Part shown: positions 7,956 to 16,502 of the stretch, one piece after another | How the letters are laid out: the number at the start of each line of letters is the position of its first letter | Numbering within the stretch: position 1 is the first letter of the stretch | NCBI GenBank assembly: GCA_016704305.1 | Contig: JADJAL010000055.1 | Coordinates: forward strand, 1 to 28,749 | Origin: Haliea sp. | GTDB taxonomy: Bacteria > Pseudomonadota > Gammaproteobacteria > Pseudomonadales > Halieaceae | Length of the DNA: 28,749 nucleotides | Reading direction: 5' to 3' | Program-made: the position numbers and the translations under genes | The notes under the pieces: model-generated | Told to the model about the DNA's origin: nothing | Database searches by the model: none | What the model saw: the letters and a program-made list of their open reading frames with translations, nothing else

Positions 7956-9200
7956 TCATTCACCTGCATCCAGTTCCGGGAATTCCGTTGCGCGCGGATC
8001 GAGGTCGAAACTGTTCGGCGCCGCATCGGGCGCGGCGACACTGAAGGGCGTCTGCGCTGCAACCGTGACGGCCCTGGCGTCTTTCAGTTGGAGCTTGAGG
8101 TAGAGCGCGAACAATGCGCACATCACGGCGAACGACCAGAAGAGCGAGGTCGCGCCCAGGCTTCCCATGAACTTCCCCAATAGCATTGGGGCGATCGCGG
8201 ACCCCAGCGCATTCGTCAACAGCACGGTGGTTCCTATGGTGACGAATTCATCGCTCGAGGACACATCCGCGGCGGTAGCCAGTGCTACCGCGTAGAGCGG
8301 CATCACCATCGCGCCAAATACGAACACAGCCGCAAGATGCCAGGGTTGTTGCACGCTCAACGCAACCGCTACCGAAATGATGCTCGCGCCAACACATAAA
8401 AGGACCAGTACAAGACGCCGGTCGATCTTGTCGGAAACCCATCCGATCGGATACTGCAGCAATGCTCCGCCGGCGATTGCCATCGTCATGAACAGGGTTA
8501 TATCCAGTTGGGAGCTGCTGTATTTGCTGGCGAATACAGCACCCAGAGACCAAAAACTCCCCACCACCAGGCCGGATAACAACGCAGCGGAGAATGCGGA
8601 GCGTGAACGCTGGAAGAGCAGGCTGAAGCTTGCGCGCGCGGATGCGACGGGCGCGGGAGCCATCTTTCGGGTAATGCCGATGGGCACGATCGCCAGTGCC
8701 ATGAACATGGCCGCCAGCATGAAAGGCGTCGATGACGTGATGGGGCCGATATTGATCAACAGTTGCCCGAGCATCATGGCCGAGAGCGTAACGAACGTGT
8801 AGAGGGCCAATACGCGGCCGCGCGTCTCGGGCGCGGTTTGACTGTTCAACCAGCTCTCGATGACAGTGTAGAGTCCGCAGATTGATACGCCGGTGAAAAA
8901 GCGCAGTATGAGCAGCGGCGCGATACCCTTCAGCAGATCCAGCGCCAGAATACTGCTCAGCATTACAGCTGTCAGTACGGCGAAGCAGCGAATATGGCCA
9001 ATCCTGTCGATGAGCCTGGGTAGCGCAAAGCAGCCGACGACAAAGCCCAAGAAGTAGAGCGATGCGCTGGCTCCGATGAGGTACTCGGGCAGTGCTTCAG
9101 CCGCCGCTCGCAGGGGCAGCAGTGTCAACTGCATGCCGTGCCCCACCAGCAGCAGCGCGGTTGATAGGAGCAATGACGAGATTGCCAGCAGTTGCTTCAT
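7956..9200 (-). CDS. MFS transporter (YcaD-like)
   Basis: A 414-residue major facilitator protein with about 12 hydrophobic segments in two halves. The loop between TM2 and TM3 reads LPRLIDRIGHIR, the usual MFS motif in degenerate form. The segment ESWLNSQTAPETRGRVLALY matches the YcaD-like group, and the second half repeats the loop as GWVSDKIDRRLVL. The C-terminal 35 residues are hydrophilic. GAGGTA lies eight bases before the ATG. The substrate is unknown. It heads a likely two-gene unit with the symporter. Confidence 0.85.
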   Translation of the reverse strand: MKQLLAISSLLLSTALLLVGHGMQLTLLPLRAAAEALPEYLIGASASLYFLGFVVGCFALPRLIDRIGHIRCFAVLTAVMLSSILALDLLKGIAPLLILRFFTGVSICGLYTVIESWLNSQTAPETRGRVLALYTFVTLSAMMLGQLLINIGPITSSTPFMLAAMFMALAIVPIGITRKMAPAPVASARASFSLLFQRSRSAFSAALLSGLVVGSFWSLGAVFASKYSSSQLDITLFMTMAIAGGALLQYPIGWVSDKIDRRLVLVLLCVGASIISVAVALSVQQPWHLAAVFVFGAMVMPLYAVALATAADVSSSDEFVTIGTTVLLTNALGSAIAPMLLGKFMGSLGATSLFWSFAVMCALFALYLKLQLKDARAVTVAAQTPFSVAAPDAAPNSFDLDPRATEFPELDAGE

Positions 9201-9399
9201 CCGGGATACCTCGGCCAGGCGAATTCATGCTGAATCTGGTGCGACAAAACAGATGGAAAGACAAACGGCAGAGCCGATCCAATAAAACGGCTGTGAACAT
9301 ACTAATAAACCCCGCCTGCAAGGTAAAGCACGATGCTACCTGCCTTCGCGTCTCTGGGTACTGCGGCAATCCCTGAAGGTGCTGAACACGTGAACCGAT
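9201..9399. other. Intergenic control region between MFS and TonB receptor genes
   Basis: No gene is supported here. The stretch separates divergent genes, so it should hold promoters for both. I see no convincing -35/-10 pair, palindrome or terminator. TTGTTC at 9400 with GCTATG 18 bases later is a weak plus-strand candidate only. Confidence 0.4.
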
Positions 9400-12021
9400 T
9401 TGTTCATAAATATGGTCTGCTTTGCTATGTCCAGCGCTTTTCCGCCTGCGCATACTCTGCCGCAGTTGGTTCCCGTCCAATACGTTTCTAATAACTACGC
9501 AGAGAGAGCACGCTATGACTCACTGGCTGCGGCAATCGTCCTGCCGGCCCAGGCGCAGGCCCCGACCCAGTCGGGCGCGCTGGAAGAGGTTATCGTCACC
9601 GCCGAGAAACGCACGGAAAGCCTTCAGGAAGTACCTATTGCCATCACCGCGTTCGACCAAAAAGAGATTGCGCAGCGCGGCATATCCAATCTTTCGGACC
9701 TGCTCGGCCAGATTCCCAGCGTGGGCGGCTTCACGGCCCCGGGCAGCCGGGGTAATACGAGCTTGTCGATTCGCGGAGTCTCGGGTGGTTCACCGTCGAA
9801 TTTGTCACTTGACCCTGCCGTCGGCATCTATATGGATGGCGTCTACCTCGGAAAAATGACCGGTGTGTCCACTGACGTGGCGGAGCTGGAGCGGATCGAG
9901 GTACTGCGCGGACCACAGGGTACCCTGTACGGGCGCAACTCAACCGGCGGCGCGGTAAATTACATTACCCGCAAGCCCAGCGGAGAGTTCGGCGTGCGGG
10001 CTATCGGTTCGGCGGGCAACCACGATTACTATGGCGCCCAGCTCAATCTTGATACGCCCTCTATCGGTCAGGTCGGCGTCGGGGCGGGTAAGCTTGCGGC
10101 CAACTTTGGCGTGCAAACACGGGATCGCGACGGTTTCTACGAAAACACCACGAACGGCGATGATTTCAATGATCTCGACCGACAGGCGTGGCGTGTCGGG
10201 TTGGCCTGGGATATCACAGAAAATCTGCGCGCGGATTACGCCTATGACGGTTCCCAACTGGACGAGGTGAATAACCTGGATGCCGTTGTCGGCATCAACC
10301 CGCTGGGCGCCGCGGGCACGAACAGGATTGCCGCGCTGCAGGGAACCCTGGCACAGGCGCAGGGCTGGGCAGCAACGCCCGGCACCGATCCGCGCATCGG
10401 CCAGCGGTGGATTCCATCGCTGCAAAAGACTATCGCTGACTACCAGGGCAGCATCGGGGCGGGTGAAGGCCGACGCAACAGCGCAGGCATCGATGTCACG
10501 CCGCGCTCGACGTCAGACACCGACGGGCACGGACTGACGCTCGCCTGGGACAAGGACGATATTACGTTCAAGTCGATCACCGGCTATCGCAGCAACAAAA
10601 CCAAGGCGCGTGGTGACATAGACTCCATCGACAGCAGGAACGACGCTAACGGTGCCGCGGCCTGGAATGATTTGGCGCACCTGACGCTTGGCCAGATTTA
10701 TGGTGCAACCGGTGGTAAGGACCTGGGTATCCCGCAGATTCCTCTGGATGCTTTTTGGAACACGATCGATGCACAGGGCGGAGCACTGCATTTCTCACAG
10801 GACAGCGTGTCGGATTATGACCAGTTCTCGCAGGAACTGCAGATGATAGGCTCCACCGACACGTTGGAGTATGTCGGCGGCCTGTACTACTTCGACGACA
10901 CGGCGAAATACGAGCGCACGTCCACCGCGCTCGTGCCGCTTGCGCCGATCGGGGAGACCCGCTACAAGATGACCACCGAGGCCTGGGCAGCGTACGGCCA
11001 GACCACCTGGACGCCCGGTTGGCTGGAGGATCGCCTGTCGTTCACTGCGGGTTTGCGGTACACGGAAGAAGACAAGGACATCAACTGGAATAACGGCGAG
11101 GCGATAGGTGCGTTGACGCCACCAACGCCCGCGAAGGAAGCCAGCAACGACAAGTCGTTCGACAACGTGAGCGGCAGCTTCACCGTGGCTTACCAGGCAA
11201 CGGAAGAGGTCAATACCTACTTCCGTTACGGCAATGGTTACCGCAGTGGCGGGTTCAACGGCGAATCATTCGACAGCGCTCCGTTCGAAGAGGAGACCAT
11301 GGACCAGTACGAACTCGGTGTTAAAAGTGAGTTGTGGGACAGTCGACTGCGCGTGAATGCGGCAGTGTATACCTATACCTACGACGACCTGCAGGTCAGC
11401 CTGATTGAGTCACTGCCTGACGGCACGCCGACAACCTTCGTCACCAATGCGGGTAAAGCCGAGCGCTGGGGTAGTGAACTGGAAGTGCTGGTGGCACCGA
11501 TCGATGATTTGGTAATAGGCGTCGCCTATGCCTATATCCACGGTGATTTCGACGAATTTCCTGATGTGTGCGGCACCCTTGATCCGACCAACTGCCTCAT
11601 AGGCAAGGATTTCGCGGTGCGCGGCGGTTCGCCCGACAACCAGTTCAATGTGTACGCCGACTATGTCTTCGCACGTACCTCGTTGGGCGAAGTAACCGGT
11701 TATGTGAACCTGAACTGGCAGGATGAGTGGTTTGCATCGGCGGCCAATCCGGCGCTGGTCGCCGTCAGCCGAAACGGTCCCACAGTGCCGGTGTTGTATG
11801 ACAATCCGGAAATGGATGCTCGCACCGTGGTTGACGCACGCCTGAGCCTCGAGAACGTGGAAGTGGGTGACGGTGCGATGCGCTTTACATTGTGGGGTAA
11901 GAACCTGACGGATGAAGACTATTCCACCTACGGGATCAACTTTGGCAATGACATCGGCCTGCTCACGCAGAACTATGGCGACCCGCGTACCTTCGGTATC
12001 GAAGTGGCCTACGAGTATTAG
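9400..12021 (+). CDS. TonB-dependent outer-membrane receptor
   Basis: Outer-membrane beta-barrel transporter. After the signal region (LAAAIVLPAQAQA, likely cleavage after AQA) come the TonB box and plug: EEVIVTAEKRTESLQEVPIA, LSIRGVSGG, then IEVLRGPQGTLYGRNSTGGA and VNYITRKPS. The barrel fills about residues 200-873. The protein ends in an aromatic residue (FGIEVAYEY), as barrels folded by BAM do. It resembles large receptor families of sphingomonads and marine gammaproteobacteria that import hydrophobic or aromatic compounds. The open frame begins at a TTG (9400) with ATGs at 9412 and 9427, but none gives a normal signal peptide. AGAGAG before the ATG at 9514 suggests the real start is there, in another frame, so the signal peptide is probably damaged by an indel. 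The ligand is unknown; adjacent hydrolases hint at an ester. Confidence 0.92.
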   Translation: MFINMVCFAMSSAFPPAHTLPQLVPVQYVSNNYAERARYDSLAAAIVLPAQAQAPTQSGALEEVIVTAEKRTESLQEVPIAITAFDQKEIAQRGISNLSDLLGQIPSVGGFTAPGSRGNTSLSIRGVSGGSPSNLSLDPAVGIYMDGVYLGKMTGVSTDVAELERIEVLRGPQGTLYGRNSTGGAVNYITRKPSGEFGVRAIGSAGNHDYYGAQLNLDTPSIGQVGVGAGKLAANFGVQTRDRDGFYENTTNGDDFNDLDRQAWRVGLAWDITENLRADYAYDGSQLDEVNNLDAVVGINPLGAAGTNRIAALQGTLAQAQGWAATPGTDPRIGQRWIPSLQKTIADYQGSIGAGEGRRNSAGIDVTPRSTSDTDGHGLTLAWDKDDITFKSITGYRSNKTKARGDIDSIDSRNDANGAAAWNDLAHLTLGQIYGATGGKDLGIPQIPLDAFWNTIDAQGGALHFSQDSVSDYDQFSQELQMIGSTDTLEYVGGLYYFDDTAKYERTSTALVPLAPIGETRYKMTTEAWAAYGQTTWTPGWLEDRLSFTAGLRYTEEDKDINWNNGEAIGALTPPTPAKEASNDKSFDNVSGSFTVAYQATEEVNTYFRYGNGYRSGGFNGESFDSAPFEEETMDQYELGVKSELWDSRLRVNAAVYTYTYDDLQVSLIESLPDGTPTTFVTNAGKAERWGSELEVLVAPIDDLVIGVAYAYIHGDFDEFPDVCGTLDPTNCLIGKDFAVRGGSPDNQFNVYADYVFARTSLGEVTGYVNLNWQDEWFASAANPALVAVSRNGPTVPVLYDNPEMDARTVVDARLSLENVEVGDGAMRFTLWGKNLTDEDYSTYGINFGNDIGLLTQNYGDPRTFGIEVAYEY

Positions 12022-12079
12022 CCGCTTTACCACCTGACAGGAAGAGTAAAGTTTTGTTACTAAAACTTGAGCAATAATA

Positions 12080-13564
12080 ATGAAATTACAACACTCTAGC
12101 TGTCAGTCCATAACATTGGCGTGCCTGATGATGTGGGGTCTGGTCCTTTCGAGTGGATGCTCGAATGGTTCCGATGATGCGCCGTTTTCGCAGGGCCCTA
12201 CGGCGGATTTTTCGGAAGAATTGACTGGTGGAGATGGCCCCTTCATCGGTGCGCCCGCCCCGGCGAACTTGCAGGAGCTCGGCTATGTCGAAGCCGAGTA
12301 CACGGCGGTGGGAACCGCAGTTTCATATCGCTCGCCCAACGACCTGACGGGGGACGGTCACTGGGCGTTCGAGCCCGATGGCAGCGCCGAGTACCGCACC
12401 CGAATCCTCGTGCGGAGGCCGCAGAATCAGTCGGACTTTAGCGGTACCGTTATTGTCGAATGGCTTAACGTCAGCGGTGGGCTTGACGCCAATGTCGAAT
12501 GGGTCAATCTCGAAGAGGAAATCACCCGCATGGGGCACATATGGGTGGGTGTGTCGGCGCAACTGATTGGTGTGGAAGGCGGCCCTGTTTTGTCAGGCGG
12601 AGCGGGCAAGCCGGGAGTGGCGGGTACCGGGCTGAAAAAACTGGATCCCGCCCGCTACGCATCACTTTCGCATCCCGGCGATGGTTACTCGTTTGACATC
12701 TTCACCCAGGTGGCGCGTGGGCTGCGTGAAGGCGGGTCGGCGATGGGGCACATGCGGCCACAGCACCTGATTGCCGCGGGTGAGTCGCAGTCGGCATTCG
12801 CGATGGTGACGTATTACAACGGCGTACAGCCGCTCACGCAGGCCTTCGACGGCTTCCTGGTGCACAGTCGCGGCGCAGGCAGCCTGCCGATGGTGGGACC
12901 TGGACTATATGCATTTTTCACCGATTCACTGATTACGATACCCGTGATTCTGCGGACCGATGGCAAAGCACCGGTCATGAACATCCAGGCAGAGAACGAT
13001 ACCACCGGCTTCTTGAACTCGATGCTTGTACGACAACCGGATAGCGACACCTTCCGGTTGTGGGAGATCGCAGGCACCTCACACGGGGACAGTCGGCTGT
13101 CGGTCTTTGGCAGTGGTGTTCCGGTGAATTGTGGCCTGCCGATCAACGATGGCCCGCAGCACTTCGTCGCGAAGGCAGCATTGCACAGTCTGGATGCCTG
13201 GCTGCGCACCGGCGTTGCGCCATCCACGGCGCAGCGACTTGATATGACCCCCAGCAATCCTCCCAGTCTTCTCCGGAACGTCGACGGCATCGTGTTGGGC
13301 GGCGTGCGCACGCCGCAGTTGGACGTACCTGTCGATGTACTCTCCGGGGTTCCAGGCCCGACTCCTACTAAAGCTGCCTGCTTTACGCTCGGATCCACCG
13401 CGCCGTTGTCGGAGGAGCGGCTCGCAGAACTGTATGCATCGCCCGAAGACTACATGCAGCGCTACGCGGCTTCAACCGATGCAGTGATCCAGGCGGGTTT
13501 TATGCTGGAAGCGGATCGTGAAGCGATCATTGCTGACTCCGATCCATCGAGGATACCCAACTAG
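12080..13564 (+). CDS. Alpha/beta-hydrolase lipoprotein (Abhydrolase_10-like)
   Basis: A 494-residue exported lipoprotein: an N-terminal hydrophobic segment ends in the lipobox LSSG-Cys27. The hydrolase part resembles the family annotated as alpha/beta hydrolase domain-containing protein (PF20091). Visible features are IVEWLNVSGG, a nucleophile motif GESQS with Ser236, and a likely histidine in IAGTSHGDS. The family's reaction is poorly known, but esterase activity is the usual guess. The gene starts 58 bases after the TonB receptor stop, on the same strand, and a strong terminator follows, so receptor and hydrolase probably form one operon. There is no strong ribosome site before the ATG. 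Confidence 0.85.
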   Translation: MKLQHSSCQSITLACLMMWGLVLSSGCSNGSDDAPFSQGPTADFSEELTGGDGPFIGAPAPANLQELGYVEAEYTAVGTAVSYRSPNDLTGDGHWAFEPDGSAEYRTRILVRRPQNQSDFSGTVIVEWLNVSGGLDANVEWVNLEEEITRMGHIWVGVSAQLIGVEGGPVLSGGAGKPGVAGTGLKKLDPARYASLSHPGDGYSFDIFTQVARGLREGGSAMGHMRPQHLIAAGESQSAFAMVTYYNGVQPLTQAFDGFLVHSRGAGSLPMVGPGLYAFFTDSLITIPVILRTDGKAPVMNIQAENDTTGFLNSMLVRQPDSDTFRLWEIAGTSHGDSRLSVFGSGVPVNCGLPINDGPQHFVAKAALHSLDAWLRTGVAPSTAQRLDMTPSNPPSLLRNVDGIVLGGVRTPQLDVPVDVLSGVPGPTPTKAACFTLGSTAPLSEERLAELYASPEDYMQRYAASTDAVIQAGFMLEADREAIIADSDPSRIPN

Positions 13565-13610
13565 AAAAAACAGGTTCAACTATCGTGTAACGCGTTTACG
13601 TGGTCCATTT

Positions 13611-13641
13611 GCCGTACCTTAATGGGGTGCGGCTTTTTTTT
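13611..13641 (+). terminator. Intrinsic terminator after the lipoprotein hydrolase
   Basis: GCCGTACC pairs with GGTGCGGC (one G-U pair) around a 7-base loop and is followed by eight T residues. It lies 46 bases after the hydrolase stop. A closely related sequence ends the next transcription unit (16390-16418). Confidence 0.85.
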
Positions 13642-13696
13642 GGATGTATCAGTTTTGCCGCAGCGGCGGTCCCACTAGCAAACGGAGTGGAATATA

Positions 13697-14788
13697 ATGA
13701 AAAAGTGGCTACTGAGCGCGCTGGTGCTGCTCGTCATTCTCGTCGGCCTGCTACTGCTGAGGCCGGTACAGGCGCTGCTGATCGGCTGGTACCTGCCGAA
13801 GTTTCTGGATCACGCTCCGACGAGTGTACTGGCAGCCGATGCGCAGGGGCCGATTTACTTCCAGAGTGCGACGGTGTTCGACTTCGACGTGATCCTGGCT
13901 GGCATGCACGGCGCGCAGCCCAGCATCGGCCTCGGCTACCTGTCGATGCCGGCCGGCGCCAGCGCCGCGCAACCGGTGCCGGCCATGGTGATCCTGCCAG
14001 GCAGTGGCGGTATCTCGCCCGGCCGCGAGGAGGAGTACGCCAAACTGCTGAATCGGCATGGCATCGCCGCGTTCATCGTCGAGTACTACGAGCCGCGCGG
14101 CATGACCAAGGACTACTCCTACAGGCTGCGCTCCGGCAGCGTTACCGAATTCGACATCGTGACCGATGCCTATTCGGCGCTGAAACTGCTGTCGACCAGC
14201 CCGGTGATCGATCCGAAGCGGATCGGCTTGATGGGTTTCTCCTATGGCGCGATGGCCACGCGCATCGCGATGGACGACCGCATTCGCGCCGTGCTCGCGC
14301 CGCAATCGCCGGGATTCGCGCTGTTCGCGGATTTCTATGGCCCCTGCTTCCAGAAACTCGGCACCACCAAAACCAACGGCGGGCCGCTATTAACCCTGCG
14401 CGGCACCGCCGATAACTCCAACGACCTGGCCGCCTGCGCGCAGCGCGAAAACGAACTCGAAGCACTCGGCGTTGCTGTCGAGCGCCACACGTTCGAAGGC
14501 GCCGGCCACGCCTGGGAGAACACGACACCGCAACAGCTGAACGACAAGCCGTACATCGTCGGCTGCGAGCTCGATTACGACGCACGGGGCTTTGCGTGGC
14601 TGAATGGCCGCCGCGTCTCCGATGTCGATGCCGATGCATCGAGGCTGGAGCGTATCGCCGCGCGCTATTTCGGCAACAGCGGGCTGCTGGATTGCGCGAA
14701 GTATGGGTATCTCATGGGAAAGGACGAGGTGGCTACCCAGGGCGGGTACGAAGCCTTGCTGGGATTTTGGAAAAGGGGTTTGCGTTAA
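13697..14788 (+). CDS. Membrane-anchored dienelactone-hydrolase-like alpha/beta hydrolase
   Basis: A 363-residue protein with one N-terminal transmembrane anchor (residues 4-22, KKWLLSALVLLVILVGLLLL). The rest is an alpha/beta hydrolase of the dienelactone hydrolase type. The triad appears as Ser182 in GFSYGA, Asp239 in RGTADNSND and His271 in GAGHAWEN. The oxyanion loop is LPGSGG. True dienelactone hydrolases use Cys, so this serine form probably acts on other esters. GGAG lies nine bases before the ATG. It sits between two similar terminators with the FAD oxidoreductase gene, so the two probably form a transcription unit. The catalytic part is likely in the periplasm, judging from the single anchor. 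Confidence 0.85.
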   Translation: MKKWLLSALVLLVILVGLLLLRPVQALLIGWYLPKFLDHAPTSVLAADAQGPIYFQSATVFDFDVILAGMHGAQPSIGLGYLSMPAGASAAQPVPAMVILPGSGGISPGREEEYAKLLNRHGIAAFIVEYYEPRGMTKDYSYRLRSGSVTEFDIVTDAYSALKLLSTSPVIDPKRIGLMGFSYGAMATRIAMDDRIRAVLAPQSPGFALFADFYGPCFQKLGTTKTNGGPLLTLRGTADNSNDLAACAQRENELEALGVAVERHTFEGAGHAWENTTPQQLNDKPYIVGCELDYDARGFAWLNGRRVSDVDADASRLERIAARYFGNSGLLDCAKYGYLMGKDEVATQGGYEALLGFWKRGLR

Positions 14789-14850
14789 CGCCAGCGGCAG
14801 CCGCTCGCGCGGAGTAATGAACCTCGGTAATCCAGAGCACGACCGCCAAT

Positions 14851-14868
14851 ACCAGCACCAGCACCAGC
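14851..14868 (+). repeat. Short tandem repeat, three copies of ACCAGC
   Basis: Three exact 6-base units followed by AC lie in the gap before the FAD oxidoreductase gene, 22 bases ahead of its chosen start. Such a tract can slip in replication. No function is evident. Confidence 0.6.
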
Positions 14869-14890
14869 ACAAGCCGTGACAAGAACCCGA

Positions 14891-16324
14891 ATGGAACACA
14901 CCATGCCGATGAGCCGACGTAACTGCCTGAAGAGCTCCGCCGTGCTGCTAGCGGGAACAGTCGTGGCAGGATGCGACGAATCCACACCGGGTTTGGATGC
15001 AAGTTCCGCGGACCGCTCCCGCATCTACGAGGCCGGCGCTTCGCCGCTGGAGACCAGTGGCTGGACGGCGGCGAGCGGTGTGCTGCCGGGTTATCCGGTG
15101 CTCGAAGGCGACCGGGATACCGATGTACTCGTGGTCGGAGCCGGGCTGGCAGGGAGCTCGCTCGCCTTGCATCTCGCCGAGGCAGGCGTCGGTGTCATCC
15201 TACTCGAGGAGCGGCAGCCGGGCTGGGGCGCTTCTGGACGCAATGCCGGACACGTGCTGCCGACGCTAAAGGACGTCAGCGCGATCAGGCGTTTTCCCGA
15301 CGGCGGCAAGGCTTTCCTCGAGAGCTTCCGCGAACACCACCGCATTCCCTTCGAACTCGCTCACAAGCACGGCATCGACTGCGATGCGACGCAGGCCGGT
15401 TACCTCCACGCCACGGCGCGCGCAGGCACATTCGACGAGCTCAAGAAGAAGTCGCTGTTCTGGCGGGACGAGCAGGGCCAACAGGTGGAGTGGCTGGGCG
15501 CGAGCGACGTGCAGGCGATCACCGGTTCGACCTACTTCGACCACGGCGTGCTGTACCGTTCGGGCGGGCGCGTCAATCCCTACCTGTTCACGAACGGGAT
15601 GGTCCGCGAGGCGGTCAAGCGCGGCGTGCAGGTCTTCGGCGAGACCGCGGCATTGACGCTCGCGCAAGCTGGCGCGCGCTGGCGCGTGAGCACGGCCAGC
15701 GGCAGCGTGACCGCGGACCGTGTGGTGTTCTGCACCAACGCCTACGAGACGGATGTGGTGCCGCAGTTCGCGAATAATTTCTACCCGCTGACGGCCTACG
15801 GCGTCTCCACGCAGCCATTGTCCCCGGAGGCGCTGGCGGTGATCCTGCCGGGACGCGCGACGCTCTCGGAAGAGCCCGTGGACCTGAACCCTTTCCTGAT
15901 CGACGCGCACGGACGCATCGTCACGTCCTCGATACCCAGCAGTTCACGGCCCGACGATGCCGCGGTACATTTCGCCAATCACCTGCGCTGGATCCACCGC
16001 ACGTGGCCCGCGACGCGCGACATGGACATCCGCATGGACCGCTACTGGACCGGGCGCGTGGCATTGCGCAACGTCGAGTTCCCCGGCGTGTTCCAGCTCC
16101 AGCCCGGCGTCTTCGGGCTCATGCACTTCAACGCCTGGGGCAACGTGATGGCGCCGCTGCTCGGCATGCTGCTGGCCGGCGGTCTCGCGCGCGACCGCCT
16201 TGATGAGTTACCTTTTCCGCTGGAGCAACCAGAGCCGGTTGGCAATCCCGGCAAGCAGGACCTGATCATTCGCAAGCTGCTCATCCCGGCCGCGCGACTC
16301 GGCCAGCGCCTGGGGATCATATGA
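14891..16324 (+). CDS. Exported FAD-dependent oxidoreductase (DAO family, Tat lipoprotein)
   Basis: A 477-residue flavoprotein. The N-terminus has a twin-arginine motif (MSRRNCLKSSAVLLAG) and a lipobox VVAG-Cys28, so it is likely exported folded with its FAD and lipid-anchored. The dinucleotide fold starts DTDVLVVGAGLAGSSLALHL and is followed by GWGASGRNAGHVLPT, the pattern of glycine/D-amino-acid oxidases and gamma-glutamylputrescine oxidases. The C-terminal part has FGLMHFNAWGNVMAP, the second FAD-contact region of the family. The substrate, probably an amine or amino acid by family, is not known. ATGs at 14891, 14903 and 14909 are all possible and none has a clear ribosome site. It follows the hydrolase by about 100 bases. 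Confidence 0.85.
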   Translation: MEHTMPMSRRNCLKSSAVLLAGTVVAGCDESTPGLDASSADRSRIYEAGASPLETSGWTAASGVLPGYPVLEGDRDTDVLVVGAGLAGSSLALHLAEAGVGVILLEERQPGWGASGRNAGHVLPTLKDVSAIRRFPDGGKAFLESFREHHRIPFELAHKHGIDCDATQAGYLHATARAGTFDELKKKSLFWRDEQGQQVEWLGASDVQAITGSTYFDHGVLYRSGGRVNPYLFTNGMVREAVKRGVQVFGETAALTLAQAGARWRVSTASGSVTADRVVFCTNAYETDVVPQFANNFYPLTAYGVSTQPLSPEALAVILPGRATLSEEPVDLNPFLIDAHGRIVTSSIPSSSRPDDAAVHFANHLRWIHRTWPATRDMDIRMDRYWTGRVALRNVEFPGVFQLQPGVFGLMHFNAWGNVMAPLLGMLLAGGLARDRLDELPFPLEQPEPVGNPGKQDLIIRKLLIPAARLGQRLGII

Positions 16325-16351
16325 TCCGAGCTGCCGGATGCGCCTCGCAAC

Positions 16352-16377
16352 CGACCGACTTTCTGGTCGCGTTTTTT
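16352..16377 (+). terminator. First hairpin-T tract after the FAD oxidoreductase
   Basis: CGACC pairs with GGTCG around an 8-base loop, followed by CG and six T residues. The stem is short, so it may act together with the stronger hairpin 20 bases downstream. Confidence 0.5.
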
Positions 16378-16389
16378 GGCGATCCATTT

Positions 16390-16418
16390 GCCACGCTTGT
16401 GAAGGGTGTGGCTTTTTT
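16390..16418 (+). terminator. Second, stronger intrinsic terminator
   Basis: GCCACGCTT pairs with AAGGGTGTGGC (one G-U and a bulge) around GTG, followed by six T residues. Together with its upstream TCCATTTGCC it resembles the terminator at 13611-13641 over about 30 bases. Confidence 0.75.
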
Positions 16419-16502
16419 ATTGCACGGGCGGCGAGTGTCGGTGTCGATTTGCAGGCAGTCGCACGCTGGTGATCTTTAACGCCTGAGAAAGAGGATAATT
16501 CG

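Noticed and set aside
13585..13601. Imperfect palindrome around CGTGTAACGCGTTTACG
   Set aside because: Operator-like but it sits directly upstream of a terminator at a gene end, with no second copy; left as chance.
14733..15024. Hydrophobic minus-strand peptide encoded across the ACCAGC repeat
   Set aside because: The Leu-Val run comes from the hexanucleotide repeat; no start signal and no family.
15266..15910. A 214-codon minus-strand frame inside the FAD oxidoreductase
   Set aside because: Arg/Ala/Val-rich mirror of a clear flavoprotein; no motif or start signal.
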